13,812 nt of DNA, taken from contig URCI01000066.1 in NCBI GenBank assembly GCA_900546345.1, forward strand, positions 1-13,812. The letters run 5' to 3'. The notes under the pieces were generated by a model, which worked only from the letters and a program-made list of their open reading frames with translations, was not told where the DNA came from and did not search any database. Source of the stretch: an uncultured Prevotella sp. (lineage in GTDB: Bacteria > Bacteroidota > Bacteroidia > Bacteroidales > Bacteroidaceae). The translations under genes were made by a program, and so were the position numbers. Within the stretch, counting starts at the first letter, position 1. Every line of letters starts with the position of its first letter. Below are positions 1-6,005 of the stretch, in pieces.

Positions 1-52
1 GAGCATCTGCCTTACAAGCAGAGGGTCGGCGGTTCGAATCCGTCAACGCCCA
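1..52 (+). tRNA. tRNA-Val (anticodon TAC), 3' part only
   Basis: This is the 3' two thirds of a tRNA; the acceptor 5' strand and most of the D arm lie before the window. The anticodon stem TCTGC (6-10) pairs with GCAGA (18-22) around a 7-base loop, CTTACAA, whose centre TAC (13-15) reads Val codons GTA/GTG. The T arm GGCGG-TTCGAAT-CCGTC follows, then acceptor strand AACGCCC (45-51) and discriminator A52. The CCA tail is not encoded, since C53 is followed by G. The gene is partial only because the window starts inside it. Confidence 0.95.
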
Positions 53-53
53 C

Positions 54-74
54 GTCAAAGCCTTTGTCTTTGAC
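54..74 (+). terminator. Hairpin just downstream of tRNA-Val, possible 3' processing or termination site
   Basis: GTCAAAG (54-60) and CTTTGAC (68-74) form a perfect 7-bp stem with a 7-base loop directly after the tRNA. No solid T run follows, only mixed T-rich sequence, so it is a weak intrinsic terminator at best. Its position suggests termination or 3' end processing of the tRNA transcript, but chance cannot be excluded. Confidence 0.35.
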
Positions 75-272
75 AATCGTTTCAGTTTGCTTCTTTTGAA
101 AACATTCGCGATCGATGCCCAGTGTATATCATGGCTGCTTACGGGGCGGCAATGCGTTGGCGTGGTTCTGTATGTTTCTGCTATGCAGAAGTGCTCAGTG
201 CTTTATCTTCGCTCGCCCTTCCTTCCTTGTTTTCTTTCTTTTTTCCTTTTTAATTATCTTTTTCACTACGCT
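75..272. other. Intergenic stretch without a recognisable gene
   Basis: Between the tRNA hairpin and the purB promoter I see no credible gene. Two short overlapping open frames exist (about 87-320), but their translations are Phe/Leu/Cys-rich, match no family I know, and run through a pyrimidine-rich tract (about 207-275) into the purB promoter. The only notable property is that T-rich tract immediately upstream of the promoter. Confidence 0.5.
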
Positions 273-305
273 TTTGTTAGATGTCGAAATAAATTAGTAA
301 CTTTG
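273..305 (+). promoter_or_regulatory. Bacteroidetes-type promoter for purB
   Basis: TTTG (273-276) is followed after 21 bases by TAACTTTG (298-305), a full match to the -33 TTTG and -7 TAnnTTTG elements read by the Bacteroidota primary sigma factor. Transcription would start near 310-313, giving a leader of about 40 bases before the purB ATG at 351. The surroundings are A/T-rich. Confidence 0.75.
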
Positions 306-350
306 CAAAATAGAATATAATACGTATTATCACCGCTTATTTACAGCATT

Positions 351-1697
351 ATGAATCTGGATACATTGACGGCCATATCGCCAATAGATGGTCGCTATAG
401 AAGCAAGACCGAGCCTTTGGCCAACTATTTCTCTGAATATGCGTTGATCCGCTACCGTGTTCGTGTGGAGGTGGAGTATTTTATCACGCTTTGTGAGCTG
501 CCCCTGCCACAGCTGAAAGACTTCGATCACAACCTTTTCGAGCGTCTGCGTGACATCTATCGTCATTTCGATGAGAAAAGCGCACAGCGGGTCAAGGATA
601 TCGAGAAGATCACCAACCACGATGTCAAGGCTGTGGAATACTTCCTCAAGGAGCGTTTCGACGAGATTGGTGGACTGGATGCCTACAAGGAGTTCATCCA
701 TTTCGGACTGACCTCTCAGGATATCAACAACACCAGTGTGCCACTCTCCCTCAAGGAGGCACTGAACAATGTCTATTATCCCCTGGTGGAAGAGCTTATC
801 GCTCAGCTGCAGGAGTATGCCGATGAATGGAAAGACGTGCCAATGCTGGCCAAGACCCACGGTCAGCCTGCCTCACCCACGCGTCTGGGCAAGGAGATCA
901 TGGTCTATGTCTATCGTCTCACAGAGCAGCTCAAAAGCTTGAAGGCCTGCAAGATTACCGCTAAGTTCGGTGGCGCTACCGGCAACTTCAACGCTCATCA
1001 TGTCGCTTATCCCGATTACGACTGGAAGGCTTTCGCCAACCGCTTCGTCAGCGAGAAACTCGGTTTGGAGCGTGAGCAGTGGACCACACAGATCAGTAAT
1101 TACGACTATCTCGGCGCCATCTTCGATGCTATGCGCCGCATCAATACCATTATCATTGATCTCGACCGCGACTTCTGGATGTATATCTCTATGGATTACT
1201 TCAAACAGAAGATCAAGAAAGGAGAGGTCGGATCCAGCGCTATGCCGCACAAAGTCAACCCCATCGACTACGAGAACAGTGAGGGCAACCTTGGTATCTC
1301 CAATGCCATCCTGCAGTTTCTTGCTGCCAAACTCCCGGTCAGCCGTTTGCAGCGTGACTTGACCGACTCTACGGTGCTCCGCAATGTGGGCGTGCCGATG
1401 GGGCACAGCGTCATCGCCATAGAGAGTACCTTGAAGGGACTGCGCAAGCTCATTCTCCACGAGGAGAAGATGACCGAGGATCTCAACAACACTTGGGCCG
1501 TCGTCGCTGAGGCCATCCAGACCATCTTGCGCCGCGAGGGCTATCCCCATCCCTACGAAGCCTTGAAGGCTTTGACGCGTACCAACAGCGTGATGACCGA
1601 AGAGACCATTCACGACTTCATCAAAACGCTCAATGTGAGCGATGACGTGAAGGCTGAGCTGATGGCAATCACTCCGATGAACTACACGGGAATGTAA
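351..1697 (+). CDS. purB: Adenylosuccinate lyase
   Basis: Cytosolic fumarase/aspartase-superfamily lyase. It catalyses two steps of purine synthesis: SAICAR to AICAR plus fumarate, and adenylosuccinate to AMP plus fumarate. The 448 residues fit a full-length enzyme of the E. coli PurB type. The N-terminal SPIDGRY motif (10-16) is typical. TSQDINNTS (121-129) and AKTHGQPASPTR (167-178, with the conserved His170) line the active site. The superfamily signature SSAMPHKVNP (295-304) forms the mobile catalytic loop with the catalytic Ser. The ATG at 351 fits the family N-terminus; no Shine-Dalgarno is visible, which is normal in this phylum. It has its own promoter (273-305). No obvious terminator follows, so transcription may continue into the pseudouridine synthase gene 131 bases downstream. 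Confidence 0.97.
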   Translation: MNLDTLTAISPIDGRYRSKTEPLANYFSEYALIRYRVRVEVEYFITLCELPLPQLKDFDHNLFERLRDIYRHFDEKSAQRVKDIEKITNHDVKAVEYFLKERFDEIGGLDAYKEFIHFGLTSQDINNTSVPLSLKEALNNVYYPLVEELIAQLQEYADEWKDVPMLAKTHGQPASPTRLGKEIMVYVYRLTEQLKSLKACKITAKFGGATGNFNAHHVAYPDYDWKAFANRFVSEKLGLEREQWTTQISNYDYLGAIFDAMRRINTIIIDLDRDFWMYISMDYFKQKIKKGEVGSSAMPHKVNPIDYENSEGNLGISNAILQFLAAKLPVSRLQRDLTDSTVLRNVGVPMGHSVIAIESTLKGLRKLILHEEKMTEDLNNTWAVVAEAIQTILRREGYPHPYEALKALTRTNSVMTEETIHDFIKTLNVSDDVKAELMAITPMNYTGM

Positions 1698-1797
1698 GGA
1701 GGCGAGACCCGAAGGAAGCATATTTTTCAAACTGAAAATATAATTGAGTTATTTATTAAATCATTTTTTAGAGTTTTATTATCAAGAGTATTAACAA

Positions 1798-1814
1798 GTA
1801 AGCCGAGAGGCTAC
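1798..1814 (+). other. Small GAGA-tetraloop hairpin in the leader of the pseudouridine synthase gene
   Basis: AGCC-GAGA-GGCT (1801-1812) forms a 4-bp stem capped by a GNRA tetraloop. GT/AC can extend it around one bulged A. It ends about 14 bases before the ATG at 1829, so it could influence translation. It is short enough to be coincidence. The rest of 1698-1828 is A/T-rich and contains no TAnnTTTG promoter match on the plus strand. Confidence 0.25.
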
Positions 1815-1828
1815 ACAATGCAAGTATT

Positions 1829-3307
1829 ATGTCAGAAGAATTAGAACAAAACACACAGGATTCATCCGCACAGCCTAAGCAAAGCAGCGATGCAAGCCGT
1901 GAAGGCTATCGTCCACAACAGGGTTATCAGAGAGATTACGTCAATGGTCGCGTACAGCGTCCACGTATCCATACACAGCGTGCCTACAGCTCTGACAAGG
2001 GTGCCGGCCATGAGGAGGGAAGCTTCCGTCCTGAAGGCTTCGGCGCAGGGTTGGCAGCAGGTGGCGAGCAGCGCCCCCGTAACAGCTATCAGCAGCGTTC
2101 TTATCAGCAGCGCCAAGGCGGCTATCAGTCGCGTCAGGGTGGCTATCAGCCACGCCCACGCTATAATAATAATGAGGAGGGTGGCTACCAGCACCGCGAA
2201 GGCGGTTATCAGCCTCGTCAGCAGGGTGGTTATCAGTCACGCCAGCAGGGTGGCTATCAGCCCCGTCAGCAAGGTGGCTATCAGTCGCGCCAGCAGGGCG
2301 GATATCAGCCCCGTCAGCAAGGTGGCTATCAGCCCCGTCAGCAAGGTGGCTATCAGTCACGCCAGCAGGGTGGCTACCAGCCCCGCCAGCAAGGTGGTTA
2401 CCAGTCTCGTCAGCAAGGCGGCTATCGCCAGCAGGGCGGTTATCGTCAGCAGGGACAAGGCGGATACAACCGTCAGGGTGGCTTCAACCGCCAGAATGGC
2501 TATGGACAGCGCCGTCCGGGATATGATCCCAATGCTAAGTATAGCATGAAGAAGCGCATCGAGTACAAGGAGGAGAACATCGATCCCAATGAGCCGATCC
2601 GTCTGAACAAGTATCTGGCCAATGCCGGTGTCTGCTCTCGCCGTGAGGCTGATGAGTTCATCCAGGCAGGTGTGGTGACTGTCAATGATCAGGTCGTCAC
2701 AGAACTCGGTACGAAGGTGCTCCGCTCCGATGTCGTGAAGTTCCATGATCAGCCTGTCACACTCGAGAAGAAAGTGTATGTGCTGCTCAATAAGCCTAAG
2801 GATTATGTCACCACAAGCGACGATCCCCAGCAGCGCAAGACGGTGATGGATCTCGTCAAGGACGCTTGTCCTGAGCGCATCTATCCTGTCGGTCGCCTCG
2901 ACCGCAATACCACGGGTGTGCTGTTGCTCACCAATGACGGTGAGCTGGCCAGCAAACTGACTCATCCCAAGTTCCTGAAGAAAAAGGTTTATCACGTGTT
3001 CCTCGACAAGAACGTGGCGCCTGAGGATCTCCAGAAGATCGCTGACGGCGTACAGCTTGAGGACGGTGAGGTACATGCCGACGCTATCGAGTATGCCGAC
3101 GAGCGTGACCACAGCCAGGTGGGCATTGAGATCCACAGCGGCAAGAACCGTATCGTGCGTCGTATCTTTGAGAGCCTGGGCTATCGTGTCGTCAAGCTCG
3201 ACCGTGTTCAGTTCGCCGGACTGACCAAGAAAAACGTGCGCCGCGGTGACTGGCGCTTCCTCACTGAGAAGGAAGTGGAGATGCTGCGCAGTGGCATGTT
3301 TGAGTAA
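1829..3307 (+). CDS. RsuA/RluB-family pseudouridine synthase with long low-complexity N-terminus
   Basis: The 492-residue protein has two parts. Residues 1 to about 240 are low complexity, rich in Gln, Gly, Tyr and Arg, with repeats of GGYQ(P/S)RQQ (core 125-196). From about 256 it is a standard RsuA/RluB/RluE/RluF enzyme: an S4 RNA-binding domain (RLNKYLANAGVCSRREADEF, 258-277), then the catalytic domain with PVGRLDRNTTG (353-363), where Asp358 is the nucleophile. Family members isomerise single uridines in rRNA; which uridine cannot be told here, so no symbol is given, though RluB (23S rRNA) is likely. Typical RluB/RsuA proteins have about 230-290 residues, so the extension nearly doubles the length. 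Its Arg/Gly/Tyr character resembles RGG-type RNA-binding segments (inference). The ATG at 1829 has no Shine-Dalgarno; an 8-codon upstream frame from ATG 1818 overlaps it. asnS follows after 50 bases. Confidence 0.93.
   Translation: MSEELEQNTQDSSAQPKQSSDASREGYRPQQGYQRDYVNGRVQRPRIHTQRAYSSDKGAGHEEGSFRPEGFGAGLAAGGEQRPRNSYQQRSYQQRQGGYQSRQGGYQPRPRYNNNEEGGYQHREGGYQPRQQGGYQSRQQGGYQPRQQGGYQSRQQGGYQPRQQGGYQPRQQGGYQSRQQGGYQPRQQGGYQSRQQGGYRQQGGYRQQGQGGYNRQGGFNRQNGYGQRRPGYDPNAKYSMKKRIEYKEENIDPNEPIRLNKYLANAGVCSRREADEFIQAGVVTVNDQVVTELGTKVLRSDVVKFHDQPVTLEKKVYVLLNKPKDYVTTSDDPQQRKTVMDLVKDACPERIYPVGRLDRNTTGVLLLTNDGELASKLTHPKFLKKKVYHVFLDKNVAPEDLQKIADGVQLEDGEVHADAIEYADERDHSQVGIEIHSGKNRIVRRIFESLGYRVVKLDRVQFAGLTKKNVRRGDWRFLTEKEVEMLRSGMFE
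2201..2416 (+). repeat. Nine in-frame 24-bp tandem repeats encoding GGYQ(P/S)RQQ
   Basis: Nine contiguous 24-bp units encode residues 125-196 of the pseudouridine synthase. The fifth residue of the units runs P,S,P,S,P,P,S,P,S, so there is a 48-bp higher-order pattern with one break at units 5-6. Units 3 and 6 are identical at the DNA level, and units 3-4 (2249-2296) differ from units 6-7 (2321-2368) by one base, which points to recent duplication. Degenerate copies flank the array (about 2117-2200 and 2417-2503). Each unit is a multiple of three, so copy-number change would alter length without breaking the frame. Confidence 0.95.
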
Positions 3308-3335
3308 TGTGAGACTTCACAACAAAGTATGTTTG
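3299..3335 (+). promoter_or_regulatory. Candidate promoter for asnS
   Basis: TATGTTTG (3328-3335) matches the TAnnTTTG -7 element 22 bases before the asnS ATG. The nearest TTTG (3299-3302) is 25 bases upstream, a little longer than the usual spacing, and overlaps the end of the preceding gene. It may be a modest promoter giving a short leader; cotranscription from upstream is equally possible. Confidence 0.4.
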
Positions 3336-3357
3336 AATCAACAAAGAGAGACAAATC

Positions 3358-4749
3358 ATGAGTAGAACAAAAGTGGTCGATGCCCTGCGGAGCACCGACT
3401 TTGGAAAAGAGATGACTGTCAAGGGCTGGGTGCGCTCGCATCGTAGCAGCAAGGCTGTGGACTTCATTGCCTTGAACGACGGTTCGACCATTAAGAACAT
3501 TCAGATTGTCGTTGATCCCTCAAAGGTGGATGACGAGTTGCTCAAGAACATCACCACGGGTGCGTGCATCCGTGCCACCGGAACACTGGTGGAGAGTCAG
3601 GGCAAGGGCCAGACCTGCGAGATACAGGCTTCCGAACTGGAGCTCTATGGTGGTTGCCCGAGCGACTATCCCATGCAGAAAAAGGGCCAGAGCTTTGAGT
3701 ATATGCGTCAGTACGCTCACCTGCGTCTGCGTACAAACACCTTTGGCGCTGTCTTCCGCATCCGTCATAACATGGCCATCGCCATCCATAAATACTTCCA
3801 TGACCATGGCTTCTATTACTTTAACACGCCGCTGATCACAGCCAGTGATGCTGAGGGAGCCGGATCGATGTTCCAGGTCACCACGCTCGACCTCGACCGT
3901 GTGGCCAAGAGTGGTAAGGTGGAGTATGACAAGGACTTCTTCGGACGCAAGACCAACCTCACCGTCAGCGGTCAGCTCGAGGGTGAGCTCGGTGCTACGG
4001 CATTGGGGGCCATCTATACCTTCGGTCCTACCTTCCGTGCTGAGAACAGCAACACGCCGCGCCACCTCGCTGAGTTCTGGATGATCGAGCCGGAGGTTGC
4101 CTTCATCGACAAGGACGAGCTCATGGACCTTGAGGAGGATTTCATCAAGTATTGCGTGAAATGGGCTTTGGACAACTGCAAGGACGACTTGGAGTTCCTT
4201 AACAAGATGATTGACAAGACGCTCATCGCTACTTTGGAATCGGTCATCAAGGAGGACTTCGTGCGTCTGCCTTATACCGAGGGCATCCGCATCTTGGAGC
4301 AGGCTGTCAAGGACGGACATAAGTTCGAATTCCCTGTTACGGGCTGGGGCATGGATCTCAGCAGTGAGCATGAGCGCTATCTGGTGGAGCAACACTTCAA
4401 GCGCCCGGTGATCATGACAGACTATCCTTCTGAGATCAAGGCTTTTTACATGAAGAAAAACGCCGACGGTAAGACCATGCAGGGCACGGACGTGCTCTTC
4501 CCGCGCATTGGTGAGATCATCGGCGGATCGGTCCGTGAGGAGAACTATCAGAAGCTGCTCGACGAGATCGAGGCCCGCGGCATGGATGAGAACAACTATA
4601 AGTGGTATCTCGATACACGTAAGTTCGGTTCTTGTCCTCATGCTGGCTTCGGCCTGGGCTTTGAGCGCCTGATCCTCTTCGTGACGGGCATGCAAAACAT
4701 CCGCGATGTCATTCCTTTCCCACGCACACCGAAGAACGCTGAGTTCTAA
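3358..4749 (+). CDS. asnS: Asparaginyl-tRNA synthetase
   Basis: Class IIb aminoacyl-tRNA synthetase that charges tRNA-Asn with asparagine in the cytosol using ATP. The 463 residues are full length. The N-terminal OB-fold anticodon-binding domain spans about 18-100 (VKGWVRSHRSSKAVDFIALN at 21-40). The catalytic domain carries motif 2, FGPTFRAENSNTPRHLAEFW (222-241), and motif 3, GFGLGFERLILFVTG (430-444), with the conserved Arg that contacts ATP; the C-terminus ends in the usual VIPFPRTP. The conserved MFQVTTLDLD region (171-180) fits AsnRS rather than AspRS. The ATG at 3358 matches the family N-terminus. The gene lies 50 bases after the pseudouridine synthase and is closed by a strong terminator at 4821-4866. 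Confidence 0.97.
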   Translation: MSRTKVVDALRSTDFGKEMTVKGWVRSHRSSKAVDFIALNDGSTIKNIQIVVDPSKVDDELLKNITTGACIRATGTLVESQGKGQTCEIQASELELYGGCPSDYPMQKKGQSFEYMRQYAHLRLRTNTFGAVFRIRHNMAIAIHKYFHDHGFYYFNTPLITASDAEGAGSMFQVTTLDLDRVAKSGKVEYDKDFFGRKTNLTVSGQLEGELGATALGAIYTFGPTFRAENSNTPRHLAEFWMIEPEVAFIDKDELMDLEEDFIKYCVKWALDNCKDDLEFLNKMIDKTLIATLESVIKEDFVRLPYTEGIRILEQAVKDGHKFEFPVTGWGMDLSSEHERYLVEQHFKRPVIMTDYPSEIKAFYMKKNADGKTMQGTDVLFPRIGEIIGGSVREENYQKLLDEIEARGMDENNYKWYLDTRKFGSCPHAGFGLGFERLILFVTGMQNIRDVIPFPRTPKNAEF

Positions 4750-4778
4750 TAGGGTAGGGCGAGGCATTTGATGCTTCT

Positions 4779-4805
4779 GACGGGTGAGCCACGGGCTTGC
4801 CGGTC
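4779..4805 (+). other. Imperfect hairpin ahead of the asnS terminator
   Basis: GACGGGTGAGC (4779-4789) pairs with GCTTGCCGGTC (4795-4805) with one mismatch and two G-U pairs around a 5-base loop. It sits between the asnS stop and the main terminator, so it may be part of the 3' structure that protects or processes the asnS message. No regulatory role can be shown from sequence. Confidence 0.3.
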
Positions 4806-4820
4806 ATACCATATAACGGA

Positions 4821-4866
4821 AAGAGCCTCAGCCGGCGATGGTGATCGTGGGCTGAGGCTCTTTTTT
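4821..4866 (+). terminator. Intrinsic terminator after asnS
   Basis: AAGAGCCTCAGCC (4821-4833) and GGCTGAGGCTCTT (4850-4862) form a perfect 13-bp GC-rich stem with a 16-base loop, followed by a T run (4861-4866). This is a textbook Rho-independent terminator for the plus strand. It also argues against starting menA at the in-frame TTG at 4865, which lies inside the T run. Confidence 0.92.
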
Positions 4867-4930
4867 GATGATACGGGTCAACGGGAATTTGAGACATTCC
4901 GGCTGGCTCACTATAAAACAGAGTCAAGAG

Positions 4931-5848
4931 ATGTTAGAAGAAAATAACGTAAAAACCAATTCGTTTCGTGCATGGTTGTTGGCGGCGCGCCCCAAGACGC
5001 TGACGGGAGCTGCCGTTCCCGTGATGATCGGTGCGGCGCTGACGATCGCTGATCATGGATGGCAGATCGGCTGTCTGCCTTGTGTGTTGTGCTTTCTCTT
5101 TGCATTTATCATGCAGATCGATGCCAACTTTGTCAATGACTATTTCGATTTTGTGCGAGGCAATGACGATGCCGCCACGCGGCTCGGACCGCTTCGGGCA
5201 TGCTCTATGGGCTGGGTGACAGCGTCTGCCATGCGCAAGGCGCTGGTCATCACCACTGCTCTGGGCTGTGCAGTCGGTTTGCCATTGGTGTTGTTTGGTG
5301 GTTTTGAGATGATCCTTGTGGGAGCCGTGTGTGTACTCTTTTGTTTTCTGTACACCACGAAACTGTCCTATTTAGGTTTGGGCGATCTATTGGTACTTGT
5401 CTTCTTTGGCATTGTACCTGTCTGTCTGACCTATTATCTCTGTCTGCCGGAGGAGAGTTCGCGAACCGTGACGCTCTCGGTGTTCCTTTCCTCGTTGGCC
5501 TGTGGTTTTGTCATCGACACCTTATTATTAATAAACAACAATCGCGACATCGACAACGACCGGCGCGACGGAAAGATGACTTTGGTCGTCAGGGTTGGCC
5601 ATCGGGGAGGTGAGATGCTCTACCTTCTGTCCGGCGTTATAGCGTTGCTACTGAATATGGTCTTCATTGTCGAGGGCCATTTTTGGGCGTTCCTCCTTCC
5701 GTTGATCGTCTATCTGCCCTTGCATACGCTGGCCTTCACCCATCTGTTGAAGATTGATCATGGACGGGAACTGAACAAAGTGTTGGGAGAAACCGCCAGA
5801 AACATGTTCCTCTTCGGCGTTACTACGTCTGTAGGGTTGATTCTTTGA
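4931..5848 (+). CDS. menA: 1,4-dihydroxy-2-naphthoate polyprenyltransferase
   Basis: UbiA-superfamily integral membrane prenyltransferase. It attaches the polyprenyl tail to 1,4-dihydroxy-2-naphthoate, giving demethylmenaquinone, and so supplies the quinone used in anaerobic respiration. From ATG 4931 it has 305 residues, typical for MenA. The N-terminal WLLAARPKTLT is a MenA hallmark. The first Asp-rich motif NDYFDFVRGNDD (69-80) and the second, NNNRDIDNDRRDGK (202-215), bind Mg-diphosphate; several hydrophobic helices lie between and after them. The frame is open back to a TTG at 4865, but that lies in the terminator T run and adds a polar, unconserved stretch, so ATG 4931 is preferred. I see no TAnnTTTG promoter in 4867-4930; expression may come from a divergent promoter or terminator readthrough. 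The other men genes are not in the window. Confidence 0.93.
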   Translation: MLEENNVKTNSFRAWLLAARPKTLTGAAVPVMIGAALTIADHGWQIGCLPCVLCFLFAFIMQIDANFVNDYFDFVRGNDDAATRLGPLRACSMGWVTASAMRKALVITTALGCAVGLPLVLFGGFEMILVGAVCVLFCFLYTTKLSYLGLGDLLVLVFFGIVPVCLTYYLCLPEESSRTVTLSVFLSSLACGFVIDTLLLINNNRDIDNDRRDGKMTLVVRVGHRGGEMLYLLSGVIALLLNMVFIVEGHFWAFLLPLIVYLPLHTLAFTHLLKIDHGRELNKVLGETARNMFLFGVTTSVGLIL

Positions 5849-5907
5849 GGGTATAGAAAGCCTTGGCGAAGGATAGCCTAATTTTATTCTCGATGTTTAT
5901 CAATTAA

Positions 5908-5953
5908 AATGGCTAACAGCTCATTCTTTTCTCATGATGAGCAGTTAGCCATT
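5908..5953. terminator. Two-part hairpin between convergent genes, probable bidirectional terminator
   Basis: AATGGCTAAC (5908-5917) pairs perfectly with GTTAGCCATT (5944-5953). Inside it, after one A-A mismatch, GCTCAT (5919-5924) pairs with ATGAGC (5937-5942), giving a 16-bp interrupted stem with a 12-base loop. T-rich or A/T-rich sequence lies on both sides. The hairpin sits between the menA end (5848, plus) and the porin end (6006, minus), so it could stop both transcripts. The rest of 5849-6005 holds no gene. Confidence 0.75.
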
Positions 5954-6005
5954 GTTGTTATTGTGATCTCGGCATTGCGGTGAGCAGTGGGAGGTATACA
6001 GAGTG

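Noticed and set aside
87..320. Two overlapping short open frames between tRNA-Val and purB
   Set aside because: They run through a pyrimidine-rich tract and the purB promoter, have Cys/Phe/Leu-rich unstructured translations, and resemble no family.
873..1730. 285-codon antisense frame opposite purB
   Set aside because: purB is unambiguous, and the antisense translation has no domain or credible start context.
2201..2416. CRISPR-like array
   Set aside because: The repeats are contiguous without spacers and code in frame for protein.
1862..2549. Long open frames in alternative phases, on both strands, across the repeat array
   Set aside because: A 24-bp repeat without stops in one phase is open in the others too. 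The translations are repetitive by-products and the real frame has S4 and catalytic domains.
3520..4767. 415-codon antisense frame opposite asnS
   Set aside because: It mirrors a conserved housekeeping gene, a common effect of codon bias, and its translation lacks recognisable domains.
4865..4930. Upstream TTG start for menA adding 22 residues
   Set aside because: It lies inside the terminator T run and adds a polar segment not expected in MenA; ATG 4931 fits better.
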